Below, piece by piece: positions 25,415-34,894 of a stretch of DNA of 64,000 nt. This DNA comes from Qipengyuania_C sp046254955 (GTDB lineage Bacteria > Pseudomonadota > Alphaproteobacteria > Sphingomonadales > Sphingomonadaceae). The stretch covers positions 558,001 to 622,000 of the forward strand of contig NZ_JBJXRG010000001.1 of assembly GCF_046254955.1 (NCBI RefSeq), in the 5' to 3' direction. The notes beneath the pieces were generated by a model that was not told the origin of the DNA, searched no databases, and saw nothing but the letters and a program-made list of their open reading frames with translations. Made by a program: the position numbers and the translations under genes. The first letter of the stretch is position 1, and every line of letters starts with the position of its first letter.

Positions 25415-26517
25415 TGGCTGAAGCGCAGAACGGGCCGGGAATCGAACGCGGGGGTTTCCTGCTATTCCTCGCCTTGGCAACGGCGGCGCTCATTTTCGTC
25501 GTCTGGCCATTCGCCGCGCCGCTGCTGTGGGCGATGCTGGCCGCAATCCTGTTCCAGCCACTTTACCAGCGCATGCTGACGTGGCGCGGCGACCGCGAAA
25601 ACCAGGCTGCGCTCCTCACACTCGGGATAATCTTCGTAGCGGTCATCGTCCCCGCCTTCGTGATCGGCGGCATGGTGGTTGATCAGGCCGCCAGCGTCTT
25701 CACAGCGCTGCGCAGCGGAGAGTTCGACATTGCAGGTTGGATTGAGCAGATCCTGGCCGCCCTACCGGCCAGCCTGCAGGCCGAAATAGAAAAGTCAGGT
25801 TGGACCGACCTTTCGCAATTGCGCGAGCGTGCGCAGGACATTGCCGAAACGAGCGTGGCGCTGATTGCGCAGCAGGCGGTTTCGATCGGCAGCGGCGCGC
25901 TGTCCTTCCTGCTGGCCTTCGGTGTATGGCTCTATGTTGCCTTCTTCCTGATGCGCGATGGCGGCAAGGTCGGACCAGCTATCCTTGATGCCCTGCCGCT
26001 CGAAAGCAGCATTACGGAACGACTGGCTAGCAAGTTCCTCTCGATCGTGCGCGCCACGATCAAGGGTTCAGTGGTGGTGGGGATCGTACAGGGTCTGCTC
26101 GGTGCGATTACGTTTTGGATAGTGGGAATGCCATCGGCCATGCTCTTTGGCCTGCTGATGGCGATAGCCTCGATGCTGCCCGCCGTAGGGTCTGGCCTGA
26201 TCTGGGTGCCTGCTGCCATATGGCTATTTGCGACTGGGCAAATCTGGGAAGGCATTGTGGTGGTGGTCTCTGGTGTGGCCGTGATCGGAATGGCCGACAA
26301 TATCCTGCGCCCCATCCTTGTCGGCCGTGATACCGGCATTCCCGACTGGATTATCCTGGTCACCACACTGGGGGGGATCGCAACACTTGGCCTTTCCGGT
26401 ATCGTGCTGGGCCCACTGGTCGCGGGCCTATTCCTCGCAGCCTGGACCATCCTGCTCGAACACCGCAGCGAATATATCCACGACGACACTCCGGACGTCG
26501 AAAACATCAACGTTTAG
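25414..26517 (+). CDS. AI-2E family transporter (TqsA/PerM family)
   Basis: A 367-residue inner-membrane protein of the AI-2E transporter family, with two N-terminal helices, a long amphipathic soluble segment (about 80-150), and a group of C-terminal helices including GNxL-like IGMADNILRPILVG. Members have been linked to autoinducer-2, sodium/proton exchange or indole export, so the name does not fix a substrate. Its ATG shares one base with the gyrB stop (TGATG), so it is translated as part of the gyrB transcript. That linkage to a housekeeping gene suggests constant expression. Confidence 0.88.
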   Translation: MAEAQNGPGIERGGFLLFLALATAALIFVVWPFAAPLLWAMLAAILFQPLYQRMLTWRGDRENQAALLTLGIIFVAVIVPAFVIGGMVVDQAASVFTALRSGEFDIAGWIEQILAALPASLQAEIEKSGWTDLSQLRERAQDIAETSVALIAQQAVSIGSGALSFLLAFGVWLYVAFFLMRDGGKVGPAILDALPLESSITERLASKFLSIVRATIKGSVVVGIVQGLLGAITFWIVGMPSAMLFGLLMAIASMLPAVGSGLIWVPAAIWLFATGQIWEGIVVVVSGVAVIGMADNILRPILVGRDTGIPDWIILVTTLGGIATLGLSGIVLGPLVAGLFLAAWTILLEHRSEYIHDDTPDVENINV

Positions 26518-26660
26518 CAGCTTTGCGGCGATGGGCGTGGGCCATCCCCGATCGCCCGCATGGTCACCTAGGTATTCATCCGGAGATGATCTGAACACGA
26601 TTCTGCGCCAGCCTTAACCAAGTTGGTCGATTCTTGGGCGTCAAGCACGGGACCAGAATC

Positions 26661-28997
26661 ATGGAAGGAAATGCGCAAACGGCTCGTACGGGATTGAGCC
26701 GGGGACTTCACAATGCTGCATATCTGGCAGCGCGTCCGTTCCGATCAGGCTCGGGCTGGTTTGCGGCGCTTGGCATCTTTCTTGCCGCTTTGCTGACGGC
26801 GCTGGGCTGGAATTTTGCGCAGGAGAATGAAGCTGAACGCAATCAGGAAGAGTTTATCGCCATATCTCGCGACAACGAGGAAGCGCTGTTCCATCGGCTC
26901 GACACTTACCGCACCGCGCTGGATGGTGCCGCGGCGCTGTTTATCGCCCGCGATGCGGTGACATTTCCCGAATGGGAGAATTACGTCTCGACACTGGATC
27001 TCGAGGGATCGCTAAGCGGGCTCAACGGTATCGGCTTCATCCGCCCGGTTAGCAACGAAGAAACCGAGGAGTTTCTCTCCCACGCCCGGCAGCGCGGCGC
27101 GCCGATCGAACGAATCCATCCGGAGAGTGCGCGCCAAGAAATCCTGCCGATCAAATACATCACACCGCTTGCCAAAAACCGCCCGGCACTCGGTCTCGAC
27201 CTCGCATTCGAAGAATATCGGCGCGAAGCGCTGGAGGAATCGCGGCTGACTGGCCGTATGATGATTACCAAACCTATCACGCTCGTGCAGGACGAGATGC
27301 GAGGGACTGGATTCCTGCTTGTGCGGCCGATCTATCAGGGCGGCGAAATCCCCCGGAGCGAGCAGGAGAGAATGGCCCGGTTTGAGGGCTGGAGCTATTC
27401 CCCGATCAAGGCGCGTGCATGGCTATCGATGCTCACCCCCAGGCAGGAGCAGTCATTCCAGATAGAGGTGCGGCAGGGTTATGCCGACAAACCCGGCCCG
27501 CTTATCTTTTCAAGCAAAACAGCGGAGACCCGCCAGCACAACCCCAAATATACGCGCACCGCAGATCTCGAAGTCGCCGGTCAGCCGTGGACCATCCGGT
27601 GGGCGAGCCTTCCCGAATTCGAGCGCTCGGTCCAATCGAACGAGCCGCTGCTCGTCCTCTTTAGCGGGGTCGCAATATCGCTATGCCTCGGAGCTTTGCT
27701 ACTTACTGTCACCCGGCGTGAAGGACAGGTCCGGCGCAAAGTGGCAGAGGCCACGCAGGAATTGGCCGAGCGTGACCGGGAGCGCAGCGCAATGCTCGAA
27801 GACCTGCGCGCCGCGCGTGACGAATCGCTCGCCGCGGCAAAGGCGAAGAGCACGTTCCTGGCCAACATGAGCCACGAATTGCGCACGCCCATGAACGGTG
27901 TACTCGGATTCGCGGACCTTCTGGTACGCAGCGACCTGCCGCCCGAGGCCCGCAGGCATGCCGAACTCATCGCTGAAAGCGGCCGCGTAATGGGCCGACT
28001 GCTTGATGACATACTCGACCTGAGCCGGATTGAAGCCGACAAGATGGTGATTGCCCAAGAGATGATCGATCCCAAGCATATCTGCCGTCATGTGATGCAA
28101 TTGGTGGTACCAGCAGCGCGCAAGAAGGGGCTTGAGCTCGATTTCCGCCTTGGTCGGGCGATCCCTCATTTCGTTGTCGGCGACAAGTTGCGTATCCAGC
28201 AGGTGCTGATCAATCTCGTCGGCAACGCAGTGAAATTTACCGATCGCGGTTATGTGTGCATCGACCTCACCAGAGACCGCACCACGCTGCGCTACGAAGT
28301 GCGCGACAGCGGAATTGGAATTGCCAGGGACAAGCTCGAAACCATTTTCGAAGACTTCGTACAAGCCGATGACGACACTGCCCAGCTGCGCGGCGGATCA
28401 GGATTGGGCCTCGCCATCAGCCGGAAGCTGGCACAGGCCATGGGCGGCGATCTGCTAGTCGATTCGCAGGAGGGCATCGGATCGACCTTCACGCTTATTC
28501 TTCCGCTCACTGTGGCGCAGGCCCAACCCGCCCCGGTCGAAGCGGAAATACCCAAACCCGCGCTGGTCAAGGATGACAGCAACGATGATGCACGCATCCT
28601 GCTTGCAGAAGACCACCCGATCAACCGCATGTTGATGGAAGCCATGGCAAAAGATGCGGGCGTGCTGCTGGATGTCGCGGGTGACGGCAAGGAAGCCGTG
28701 GCCATGGCCGAACATGCCGCGCTCAACGATATGCCTTACGATCTCGTCCTGATGGATGTGCAGATGCCCGTGATGGATGGCCTGCAAGCCACCCGGGCGC
28801 TCCGCGCCAAGGGTTTCGATCCGGACACACTGCCGATCGTTGCGCTCACTGCCAATGCCTTTGCCGAAGATGTCCAGGCATGCCTTGCAGCTGGCATGCA
28901 GGCGCATTGCTCCAAGCCGCTGACCATGGCGCGCTTTCAGGAAGTGCTCGATCGCTGGATGCCCGGGCCTGATGGCGGAAACCGCCGGGCAGCCTAG
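26661..28997 (+). CDS. CHASE-domain hybrid sensor histidine kinase
   Basis: About 778 residues. The first membrane helix (about 32-52) and second (about 335-355) enclose a periplasmic CHASE sensor domain. Then follow a coiled coil, the phosphoacceptor domain (SHELRTPMNG), the ATPase domain (NLVGNAVKFTD, DSGIGI, GSGLGLAISR) and a C-terminal receiver with the phospho-Asp in LVLMDVQMPVMDG. The signal would pass from His to the attached receiver, and onward through a phosphotransfer protein not seen here. ATG 26661 is chosen over a TTG at 26634, as it places the short cytoplasmic tail normally; no strong ribosome site decides. The ligand is unknown, although CHASE domains bind small molecules such as cytokinin-like adenine derivatives. 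Confidence 0.92.
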   Translation: MEGNAQTARTGLSRGLHNAAYLAARPFRSGSGWFAALGIFLAALLTALGWNFAQENEAERNQEEFIAISRDNEEALFHRLDTYRTALDGAAALFIARDAVTFPEWENYVSTLDLEGSLSGLNGIGFIRPVSNEETEEFLSHARQRGAPIERIHPESARQEILPIKYITPLAKNRPALGLDLAFEEYRREALEESRLTGRMMITKPITLVQDEMRGTGFLLVRPIYQGGEIPRSEQERMARFEGWSYSPIKARAWLSMLTPRQEQSFQIEVRQGYADKPGPLIFSSKTAETRQHNPKYTRTADLEVAGQPWTIRWASLPEFERSVQSNEPLLVLFSGVAISLCLGALLLTVTRREGQVRRKVAEATQELAERDRERSAMLEDLRAARDESLAAAKAKSTFLANMSHELRTPMNGVLGFADLLVRSDLPPEARRHAELIAESGRVMGRLLDDILDLSRIEADKMVIAQEMIDPKHICRHVMQLVVPAARKKGLELDFRLGRAIPHFVVGDKLRIQQVLINLVGNAVKFTDRGYVCIDLTRDRTTLRYEVRDSGIGIARDKLETIFEDFVQADDDTAQLRGGSGLGLAISRKLAQAMGGDLLVDSQEGIGSTFTLILPLTVAQAQPAPVEAEIPKPALVKDDSNDDARILLAEDHPINRMLMEAMAKDAGVLLDVAGDGKEAVAMAEHAALNDMPYDLVLMDVQMPVMDGLQATRALRAKGFDPDTLPIVALTANAFAEDVQACLAAGMQAHCSKPLTMARFQEVLDRWMPGPDGGNRRAA

Positions 28998-29055
28998 ATG
29001 GCTGCGACCCCCCTCCGCAGTTGCGCGGGCGCGGCGCGAGGCCTAATCGAACGGC

Positions 29056-30804
29056 ATGACATTCGCCCGAAAATTCGCCATCTTCCTCGCCAGCTTTGCG
29101 CTCGCCGGCTGTGCTACCATCGACCCGGTACCGAGCGCGGATACGATCCAGCTGCGCGTTGTCGGCATCAATGACTTCCACGGTAATTTGGAGCCATTGG
29201 CCCGCCCCATGGGGATCCGGCTCTCCGAAGATGAGACCGTGCGCGTACCCGTAGCCGGCGCAGCATGGTTGGCCGGAGCGATCGACGAAATCCGCGCGGA
29301 AAGCAAGAATACGCTGGTTATTTCGGCCGGTGACCTGATCGGAGGAAGCCCGCTGGTGTCCTCGATCTTCCTCGATGAACCCACGATCGGGGTAATGAAC
29401 CGGCTGGGCCTCGACTTCAACGCGGTTGGCAATCACGAATTCGATCGCGGGTGGCAGGAACTGAAGCGGATGCAGGATGGCGGCTGCGACAAGCTGACCA
29501 TGCGCGAGCCCTGCGCAGTAGAAGATCCGTTTACGGGCGCCGAATTTACGTTTTTGGCGGCCAATGTCGTGACACCTGATAACCGCACACTTTTTCCGGC
29601 CTATGGCACGCGCATCTATGGCGAAGGCGAGGATGCGGTGCGGATCGCTGTCATCGGCCTGACGCTTGAGGAAACACCGACGCTTGTAACGCCGAGCGGA
29701 GTCGCTGGCCTGCGTTTCCTGAGTGAAGCACGCACGATCAACTCACTGATCCCGCAAATCCGCTCGCTCGGGATCGAAACGATCATCCTGTCCATCCATC
29801 AGGGACTCTACAGTAGCCTGCCCTATGCCGTGGGGGGGTGCGAGGGCATCGAAGGACCACTGCTGGCCATACTGGCCGAGCTCGATCCGGCAATCGATCT
29901 GGTCCACTCCGGTCATACCCACCAGAGCTATGTCTGCGACTACGCCTCGATCGATCCCGAGCGCCAATTCCTCGTCACGAGCGGGGGCTATGGCGGCTCC
30001 TACCTGACCGACGTCACGCTCACCATCGATCGCGATAGCGGCGACGTGATCGGCTATGAGGGCCGCAATCGCGTGATCCAGAGCGAAGGCGTGGACCGGG
30101 AGGGGAACCCGCTTGTTACCGATGCACGGCTTGATAGCTTCGCCCCGACTGCGGATATGGCGGGCTATGTCGCGCAATATGTCGAAGCCGCGCGCGGCGC
30201 TTCGGAACGCTCGGTCGGACGGATTTCGGACTTGGCACGTAAAGGTGGCCCGCCGACCGAAGAAACCCCGCTTGGCAACCTGATTGCCGACGCGCAGCTC
30301 GAAGCAACCCGCAGCGCAGGTGCGCAGATTGCGCTGATGAATAACTCGGGTGTTCGCGGAGACCTTGTCCCGCGGCCAAGCGGCGAAGTCAGCTACGGCG
30401 ATATCTTCACCGTCCAGCCCTTCGGCAATACTCTGGTCACGCGCAGCTATTCCGGCGCGCAATTGCTCGCACTTCTAGAGCAACAATTCGACGATACAGG
30501 CTTTATCCAAACCTTCTCGATCTCCGACGGTTTCAGCTTTGCATATGACCTTAGCCAGCCGCTGGGCAACCGGGTCAAGGCAGCAAGCCTGAACGGTGCG
30601 GCGATCAATCCAGCTGTGACCTACCGCGTTACGATGAATAGCTTCCTTGCTGCGGGAGGAGACAGCTTCACCATATTTACCGAGGGCAGTAACAGCGTGA
30701 CGGGACCCGTCGATCTTGATGCATTCGAAGCTTATTTGCGCCGCGTGGAAGTGGCGGAGCTCCCCGAAACCGGGCGGATAACGGACCAAACGCCGTCTAG
30801 CTGA
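29056..30804 (+). CDS. 5'-nucleotidase/UshA-family lipoprotein
   Basis: A 582-residue bimetal phosphoesterase. The leader ends in the lipobox LAGC, so it is a periplasm-facing lipoprotein. The metallophosphatase part has GINDFHGNLEP, GNHEFDRG and HSGHTHQSY, which hold the metal ligands. The 5_nucleotid_C domain follows with NLIADAQLEATR and NNSGVRGDL. The family hydrolyses nucleotides, UDP-sugars or cyclic 2',3'-nucleotides outside the cytoplasm, providing nucleosides and phosphate. It follows the CHASE hybrid kinase by 58 bases on the same strand. A link to adenine-type signals is a tempting but unproven idea. It ends seven bases before the convergent TetR gene. Confidence 0.92.
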   Translation: MTFARKFAIFLASFALAGCATIDPVPSADTIQLRVVGINDFHGNLEPLARPMGIRLSEDETVRVPVAGAAWLAGAIDEIRAESKNTLVISAGDLIGGSPLVSSIFLDEPTIGVMNRLGLDFNAVGNHEFDRGWQELKRMQDGGCDKLTMREPCAVEDPFTGAEFTFLAANVVTPDNRTLFPAYGTRIYGEGEDAVRIAVIGLTLEETPTLVTPSGVAGLRFLSEARTINSLIPQIRSLGIETIILSIHQGLYSSLPYAVGGCEGIEGPLLAILAELDPAIDLVHSGHTHQSYVCDYASIDPERQFLVTSGGYGGSYLTDVTLTIDRDSGDVIGYEGRNRVIQSEGVDREGNPLVTDARLDSFAPTADMAGYVAQYVEAARGASERSVGRISDLARKGGPPTEETPLGNLIADAQLEATRSAGAQIALMNNSGVRGDLVPRPSGEVSYGDIFTVQPFGNTLVTRSYSGAQLLALLEQQFDDTGFIQTFSISDGFSFAYDLSQPLGNRVKAASLNGAAINPAVTYRVTMNSFLAAGGDSFTIFTEGSNSVTGPVDLDAFEAYLRRVEVAELPETGRITDQTPSS

Positions 30805-30811
30805 ATTCTGC

Positions 30812-31444
30812 CTAGCTTGAGGCCAACCGCAGCGTATTCACACCGCTCGATCCGTTATCCTCGGCAGACAGTCCTGCGAAGATCGTGTCGATAATCCGCG
30901 CAAGCTTCTCTTCGTGAAGGCGGTGCGAGATCATAAGCATTACTTGCGGCGACGTGTAGGCGATCAGCATCTGATTGATCAGGCTGAGCGCACGATCAAT
31001 GTCTAGGCCGCTGAAGAAGCCTTCGACCTGCGCCTGTGCAATCAGTTCTGTGAGGTAATGGTCTGCCAGGTCAATATAGCCCCTGACTTGCTCGAAGTGC
31101 CCTTCGCCCAGCTCTACATAAAGAGCAAACAGCGCCGGATCTTCCTCGAACCGCTCACGCTCGCGCATATAACGCTGCGCGTAGAACTCATAGAACTTGC
31201 GCTGGATCGGGAGGTCGGAGGCGACAACGCGCTCCATCACTTCAATGTCGTGCGAGTACCAGAGCTCGACAACCGCAGCGAATAGGTCGGATTCCTCAGG
31301 GAAAATTTCATCAATCCGAGCGCGCGAAGAGCGGCTCTCGGCGGCCAGCTCATTGCGAGTAACGGCGGATCCGCGCTTGGCAATGAGGTCCATGGCAAGC
31401 CGCGCCAGCTCCAAGCGTTTCCCGTCGGCTTCGTCTGCCGTCAC
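30812..31444 (-). CDS. TetR-family transcriptional regulator
   Basis: A 210-residue protein with an N-terminal helix-turn-helix (ELARLAMDLIAKRGSAVTRNELAAES) and a helical ligand domain without a recognisable ligand motif. The start is a GTG at 31444 with GGGAGG five bases upstream, which decides the start. TetR proteins repress nearby or distant genes until a small molecule binds. No palindromic operator is obvious in the 93 bases before the gene, and the next upstream gene (DUF1295) is on the same strand, so the target is not clear. Confidence 0.85.
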   Translation of the reverse strand: MTADEADGKRLELARLAMDLIAKRGSAVTRNELAAESRSSRARIDEIFPEESDLFAAVVELWYSHDIEVMERVVASDLPIQRKFYEFYAQRYMRERERFEEDPALFALYVELGEGHFEQVRGYIDLADHYLTELIAQAQVEGFFSGLDIDRALSLINQMLIAYTSPQVMLMISHRLHEEKLARIIDTIFAGLSAEDNGSSGVNTLRLASS

Positions 31445-31537
31445 TTAAACCTCCCGCATCGGCGCGAACAATCACTCGCCATGTAGGGAAGGTGCTCTGC
31501 GAGTTAAACCCCGATTGTCCTCAGTTTGGGAACTGCT

Positions 31538-32344
31538 CTATCCCGCACTTTTCGGCGGCATTGGAATGAACGCCGATGTACGCCGTTTGTAGTCAGCGTA
31601 TTTGTCGCCCTTCGACTTGTCCAATCCCTTCTCCAGCAGGGCCGCGCCCGACCACTTGGTCAGCGTGAAAGTAAGGAAAATCGGGCCGATCACGGTGTAA
31701 AGCGCGTAGTCCCAGCCAGCCGATGCACAGCACAGCCAGATGCCCCACCATGCGCAAGCGTCTCCGAAATAGTTTGGATGGCGGGTATAGCGCCACAGGC
31801 CAGTGTCGAGCACCTTGCCTTCGTTGGAAGGATCGGCCTTGAAGCGCGCCAGCTGCCAATCGCCCACCCATTCGAAGAAAATCCCGACCAGGAATAACGC
31901 AATCCCGGCATAGGCAATGCCTTGGATCGGAGCAGGTTCGCTGCTGGCGAGAATGCCGACCTGCGCCGGTGAACTCACGGCAAACAGGAGCACCGCTTGC
32001 ATCAGCCAAACCTTGGTCAGCGAAGCGATGATGAAATTGCCCTTCTCGCGGTCTTTCTTGAGGATCAATTTGTAGCGCTTGTCTTCCCCCTCGCGCTTCC
32101 ACCGGCGCAGCAGGTAAATGCCGAGGCGAAAGCCCCATGCCGCCGCCATCACCATGATCAGCGTTGCCAACTCCCCCGGATCAACCAACTGGAGGTAACT
32201 CGTCACGGCCATGACCCCCATGCCTGCGCCCCAGAACGCATCGATGAAAGAGACGTCGTCAATCCGCACCGAGATGGCCCACAGGATGAGGACCAGCGAT
32301 ATCAGGATCACCGCGTTTACCAGCAAGGCATCAATCACCACCAT
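31538..32344 (-). CDS. DUF1295 membrane protein (steroid 5-alpha-reductase-like)
   Basis: A 268-residue membrane protein with about six helices. The C-terminal part has the family signature TGLWRYTRHPNYFGDACAW followed by EKGLDKSKGDKYADYKRRTS, shared with isoprenylcysteine methyltransferase-like and steroid 5-alpha-reductase-like enzymes. Bacterial DUF1295 proteins are thought to act on lipid substrates, with NADPH or SAM as possible cofactor. The ATG at 32344 overlaps the end of the acyltransferase gene by 14 bases; a GTG at 32338 is better spaced from the AGGAG and is an alternative. The overlap with an acyltransferase supports a role in membrane lipid metabolism. Confidence 0.86.
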   Translation of the reverse strand: MVVIDALLVNAVILISLVLILWAISVRIDDVSFIDAFWGAGMGVMAVTSYLQLVDPGELATLIMVMAAAWGFRLGIYLLRRWKREGEDKRYKLILKKDREKGNFIIASLTKVWLMQAVLLFAVSSPAQVGILASSEPAPIQGIAYAGIALFLVGIFFEWVGDWQLARFKADPSNEGKVLDTGLWRYTRHPNYFGDACAWWGIWLCCASAGWDYALYTVIGPIFLTFTLTKWSGAALLEKGLDKSKGDKYADYKRRTSAFIPMPPKSAG

Positions 32345-32960
32345 TCTCCTCGATCAGCCTCTTTGCCTGTGCTTCAAGCACTTTGTAGCGCTCATAATCG
32401 GGCAATTTCGATCGAAACCAATTGGCAAGTTTGAGGAGGTCTTCGCCATAATTGCCACTGGGCCAAAGCGGCGGACCAAACCCCACCACCATCCGGTCGT
32501 TATCGGCATAGGCAGGGACAATCGGTACGCCTGCCGCCATCGCAATCCGGTAAAAGCCTGACTTCCAGCTACCGTCGGTCGAGCGCGTACCTTCCGCCGC
32601 GATCACCAACGCAAGCTCGTCTCGCCGGGCGAATTCCGCCGCCACCTGATCGACGACGTCGGTAGGCTGTGTACGGTCGACCGAGATACCGCCCATGTCG
32701 AACATGAAATTGCGCATCATGCCCTGGAACAAGGTGTGCTTGCCCATGAAGTTCGGAAGCACGCCCTGCTCATGCGTGGCGCCCGTGAAAAAGACGAAAT
32801 CCCAGTTGGAAGTATGCGGCGCTCCGGCGATGACGTACTTCTTCAGATCGGCGGGCAAATGACCATCGATCTTCCACCCCTTCCAGTGATAGATCGCGAT
32901 AATGATCCTGCGCACTATGCGCGACAGGATTGACCGTTTGCGGTGGCCGGATGTCGTCAA
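32331..32960 (-). CDS. PlsC-type lysophospholipid acyltransferase
   Basis: A 209-residue acyltransferase. The catalytic H-x4-D motif is HTSNWD, preceded by AGAPHTS, and the glycerol-phosphate binding motif is EGTRS. These define the PlsC/AGPAT superfamily, which moves acyl groups to lysophosphatidate or related lipids at the inner membrane. It is somewhat shorter than typical PlsC and has no clear membrane helix beyond a hydrophobic N-terminal segment, so the acceptor is uncertain. The start is a TTG at 32960 with GGGAG about seven bases upstream. It overlaps the following DUF1295 gene. Confidence 0.87.
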   Translation of the reverse strand: MTTSGHRKRSILSRIVRRIIIAIYHWKGWKIDGHLPADLKKYVIAGAPHTSNWDFVFFTGATHEQGVLPNFMGKHTLFQGMMRNFMFDMGGISVDRTQPTDVVDQVAAEFARRDELALVIAAEGTRSTDGSWKSGFYRIAMAAGVPIVPAYADNDRMVVGFGPPLWPSGNYGEDLLKLANWFRSKLPDYERYKVLEAQAKRLIEENGGD

Positions 32961-33008
32961 AGATCTCTCCCTTGGGCCTGACTAGCACAAGCTTTCGAGA
33001 AAGCGAGC

Positions 33009-34616
33009 CTACATCCTAAACACACCGAATTGCGGTCTGTCTGCTATCGGGGCTTCGAGCGTTGCCGCAAAGGCGAGGCCAAGAACGTCACGCGTCTGCA
33101 CCGGATCGATCACTCCGTCGTCCCACAACCGTGCAGTGGCGTAATAGGGATTGCCCTCGTTCTCGTATTTCTGGCGGATCGGAGCCTTGAACGCCTCGGC
33201 CTCTTCGTCGCTCCACTTGTCCGCATCGCGGTGGACCGTGGCGAGCACCGATGCGGCCTGCTCGCCGCCCATCACGCTGATGCGCGCATTGGGCCAGGTG
33301 AAGAGGAAACGCGGCGAATAGGCGCGGCCGGCCATTCCATAATTGCCCGCGCCGAAGCTGCCGCCGATCACTACGGTGATCTTGGGCACGGTCGCGGTGG
33401 CAACGGCGGTAACCAGCTTGGCGCCATGCTTGGCGATGCCTTCGGCCTCATACTTCCCGCCGACCATGAAGCCGGAGATATTCTGCAGGAACAGCAGCGG
33501 GATGCGGCGCTGGCAGGCGAGCTCAATGAAGTGTGCGCCCTTCTGTGCGCTTTCGCTGAACAGGACGCCGTTGTTGGCGAGAATCGCCACCGGCATGCCC
33601 CAGATATGCGCGAAACCGCAGACCAGCGTGCTTCCGTAGTGCTGCTTGAACTCGTGGAATTCCGATCCGTCGACGATCCGGGCGATGACTTCGTGCACGT
33701 CATAAGGTGCGCGGACATCGTCAGGGATCAGCGCGTAGAGGTCGTCGGCATCGAACTTGGGCGAGCGAGGATCTTGTATCCCGATGTCCGTCGCTGCTGC
33801 ATGGTTCTGGCCAAGATGGCTGACGATATCGCGCACGATGGTGAGCGCGTGCTCGTCATTCTCGGCGAGGTGATCGACCACGCCAGATTTCTTTGCGTGC
33901 AAGTCACCTCCGCCAAGGTCTTCGGCGCTGATTTCCTCGCCCGTCGCAGCCTTCACCAGCGGCGGTCCGGCGAGGAAGATGGTGGCTTGCTCGCGCACGA
34001 TCACCGTCTCGTCGGACATGGCGGGGACGTAAGCCCCGCCGGCGGTGCAGCTGCCCATCACGCAGGCGATCTGCGGGATGCCGAGCGCCGACATGTTCGC
34101 CTGATTGAAGAAGATGCGCCCGAAATGCTCGCGATCGGGAAAGACCTCGGCCTGGTAGGGCAGGTTCGCCCCGCCGCTATCGACGAGGTAGATGCACGGC
34201 AGGCGGTTCTCCTGCGCGATTTCCTGAGCACGAAGGTGCTTCTTGACCGTCATCGGGTAATAGCTGCCGCCCTTTACGGTCGGATCGTTGCACACGATCA
34301 TCACCTGCCGGCCTGAGACGCGCCCGATCCCGCAAATCATCGAGGCGCCGTTGACGTCGCCCTCATACATGCCGTTGGCGGCCAGCTGGCCGACTTCGAG
34401 GAAGGGGCTGCCCGGATCGAGCAGACGTTCTACTCGCTCGCGGGGAAGCAGCTTGCCGCGCGAGACATGCCGTTCACGATGCTTCTCCGGCCCGCCCAGC
34501 GCAGCCTCCGCGACACGCGCGCGCAGCTCATCGGCCAGCGCCTTGTTATGCGCAAACCGCGCTTTGGCTGCCGGGTCTTCGCGGTCTAGCTTGGTGGTGA
34601 GAACAGGTGCGGTCAT
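33009..34616 (-). CDS. mccB: 3-methylcrotonyl-CoA carboxylase beta subunit
   Basis: The carboxyltransferase subunit moves the carboxyl group from biotin to 3-methylcrotonyl-CoA in leucine degradation. At 535 residues it has the normal length. Features seen are SRGKLLPRERVERLLDPGS near the N-terminus, the CoA-binding VDSGGANLPYQAEVFPD block, GSCTAGGAYVPAMSDE and the C-terminal oxyanion region with GGSFGAGNYGMAGRAY. This ANLPYQ and GNYGMAGRAY pattern is that of methylcrotonyl- rather than propionyl-CoA carboxylases. The ATG overlaps the stop of a small upstream gene, itself overlapping the isovaleryl-CoA dehydrogenase gene. The biotin subunit gene (mccA) is not in the window, which is unusual because it often follows directly. 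Confidence 0.94.
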   Translation of the reverse strand: MTAPVLTTKLDREDPAAKARFAHNKALADELRARVAEAALGGPEKHRERHVSRGKLLPRERVERLLDPGSPFLEVGQLAANGMYEGDVNGASMICGIGRVSGRQVMIVCNDPTVKGGSYYPMTVKKHLRAQEIAQENRLPCIYLVDSGGANLPYQAEVFPDREHFGRIFFNQANMSALGIPQIACVMGSCTAGGAYVPAMSDETVIVREQATIFLAGPPLVKAATGEEISAEDLGGGDLHAKKSGVVDHLAENDEHALTIVRDIVSHLGQNHAAATDIGIQDPRSPKFDADDLYALIPDDVRAPYDVHEVIARIVDGSEFHEFKQHYGSTLVCGFAHIWGMPVAILANNGVLFSESAQKGAHFIELACQRRIPLLFLQNISGFMVGGKYEAEGIAKHGAKLVTAVATATVPKITVVIGGSFGAGNYGMAGRAYSPRFLFTWPNARISVMGGEQAASVLATVHRDADKWSDEEAEAFKAPIRQKYENEGNPYYATARLWDDGVIDPVQTRDVLGLAFAATLEAPIADRPQFGVFRM

Positions 34617-34894
34617 GAGTTGAGGCTTCCCGGCTCGTCCATATTGATTGAGATGTCCTGTTGTCGCAGCATGTCGCTAAACCCTTGGCAAATGCGCGCG
34701 ACCGCTTCGTCTTCGTCAAAAGACCATGTGGTCGAATACGCCTTACCGCCATGAAGTGCCACTTCGCCTAGGAACCTTCCGAAGACATACGGATCTTCCA
34801 TCTGATATGCGGCAATCTCCACTCGAGAGCGTCCATCGGCTCCGATGCGGGCCTTGATCAGATCCGCCCAATCTTCTTTTTCCGAGTCGCTCAC
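34613..34894 (-). CDS. Small DUF5076-like protein between ivd and mccB
   Basis: A 93-residue protein whose GTG start overlaps the ivd stop (GTGA, 34894-34891) and whose stop overlaps the mccB start (ATGA, 34616-34613). This double coupling makes it a genuine gene. The sequence RVEIAAYQMEDPYVFGRFLGEVALHGG and the DEDEAVARICQGF motif (34700s) resemble the DUF5076 family as I remember it; the match is weak and unverified. It is acidic, with no signal or membrane segment, so it is probably cytoplasmic. The position between two leucine-degradation enzymes suggests an accessory role, but no function is known. Confidence 0.75.
   Translation of the reverse strand: MSDSEKEDWADLIKARIGADGRSRVEIAAYQMEDPYVFGRFLGEVALHGGKAYSTTWSFDEDEAVARICQGFSDMLRQQDISINMDEPGSLNS

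Noticed and set aside
26525..26558. Possible terminator hairpin after the AI-2E family gene
   Set aside because: The pairing GGCGAT/ATCGCC is short with mismatches and has no T-run.
33030..34316. 428-codon open frame on the plus strand antisense to mccB
   Set aside because: It lies wholly inside a clear mccB gene, shows no domain, and is the expected by-product of GC-rich codon use.
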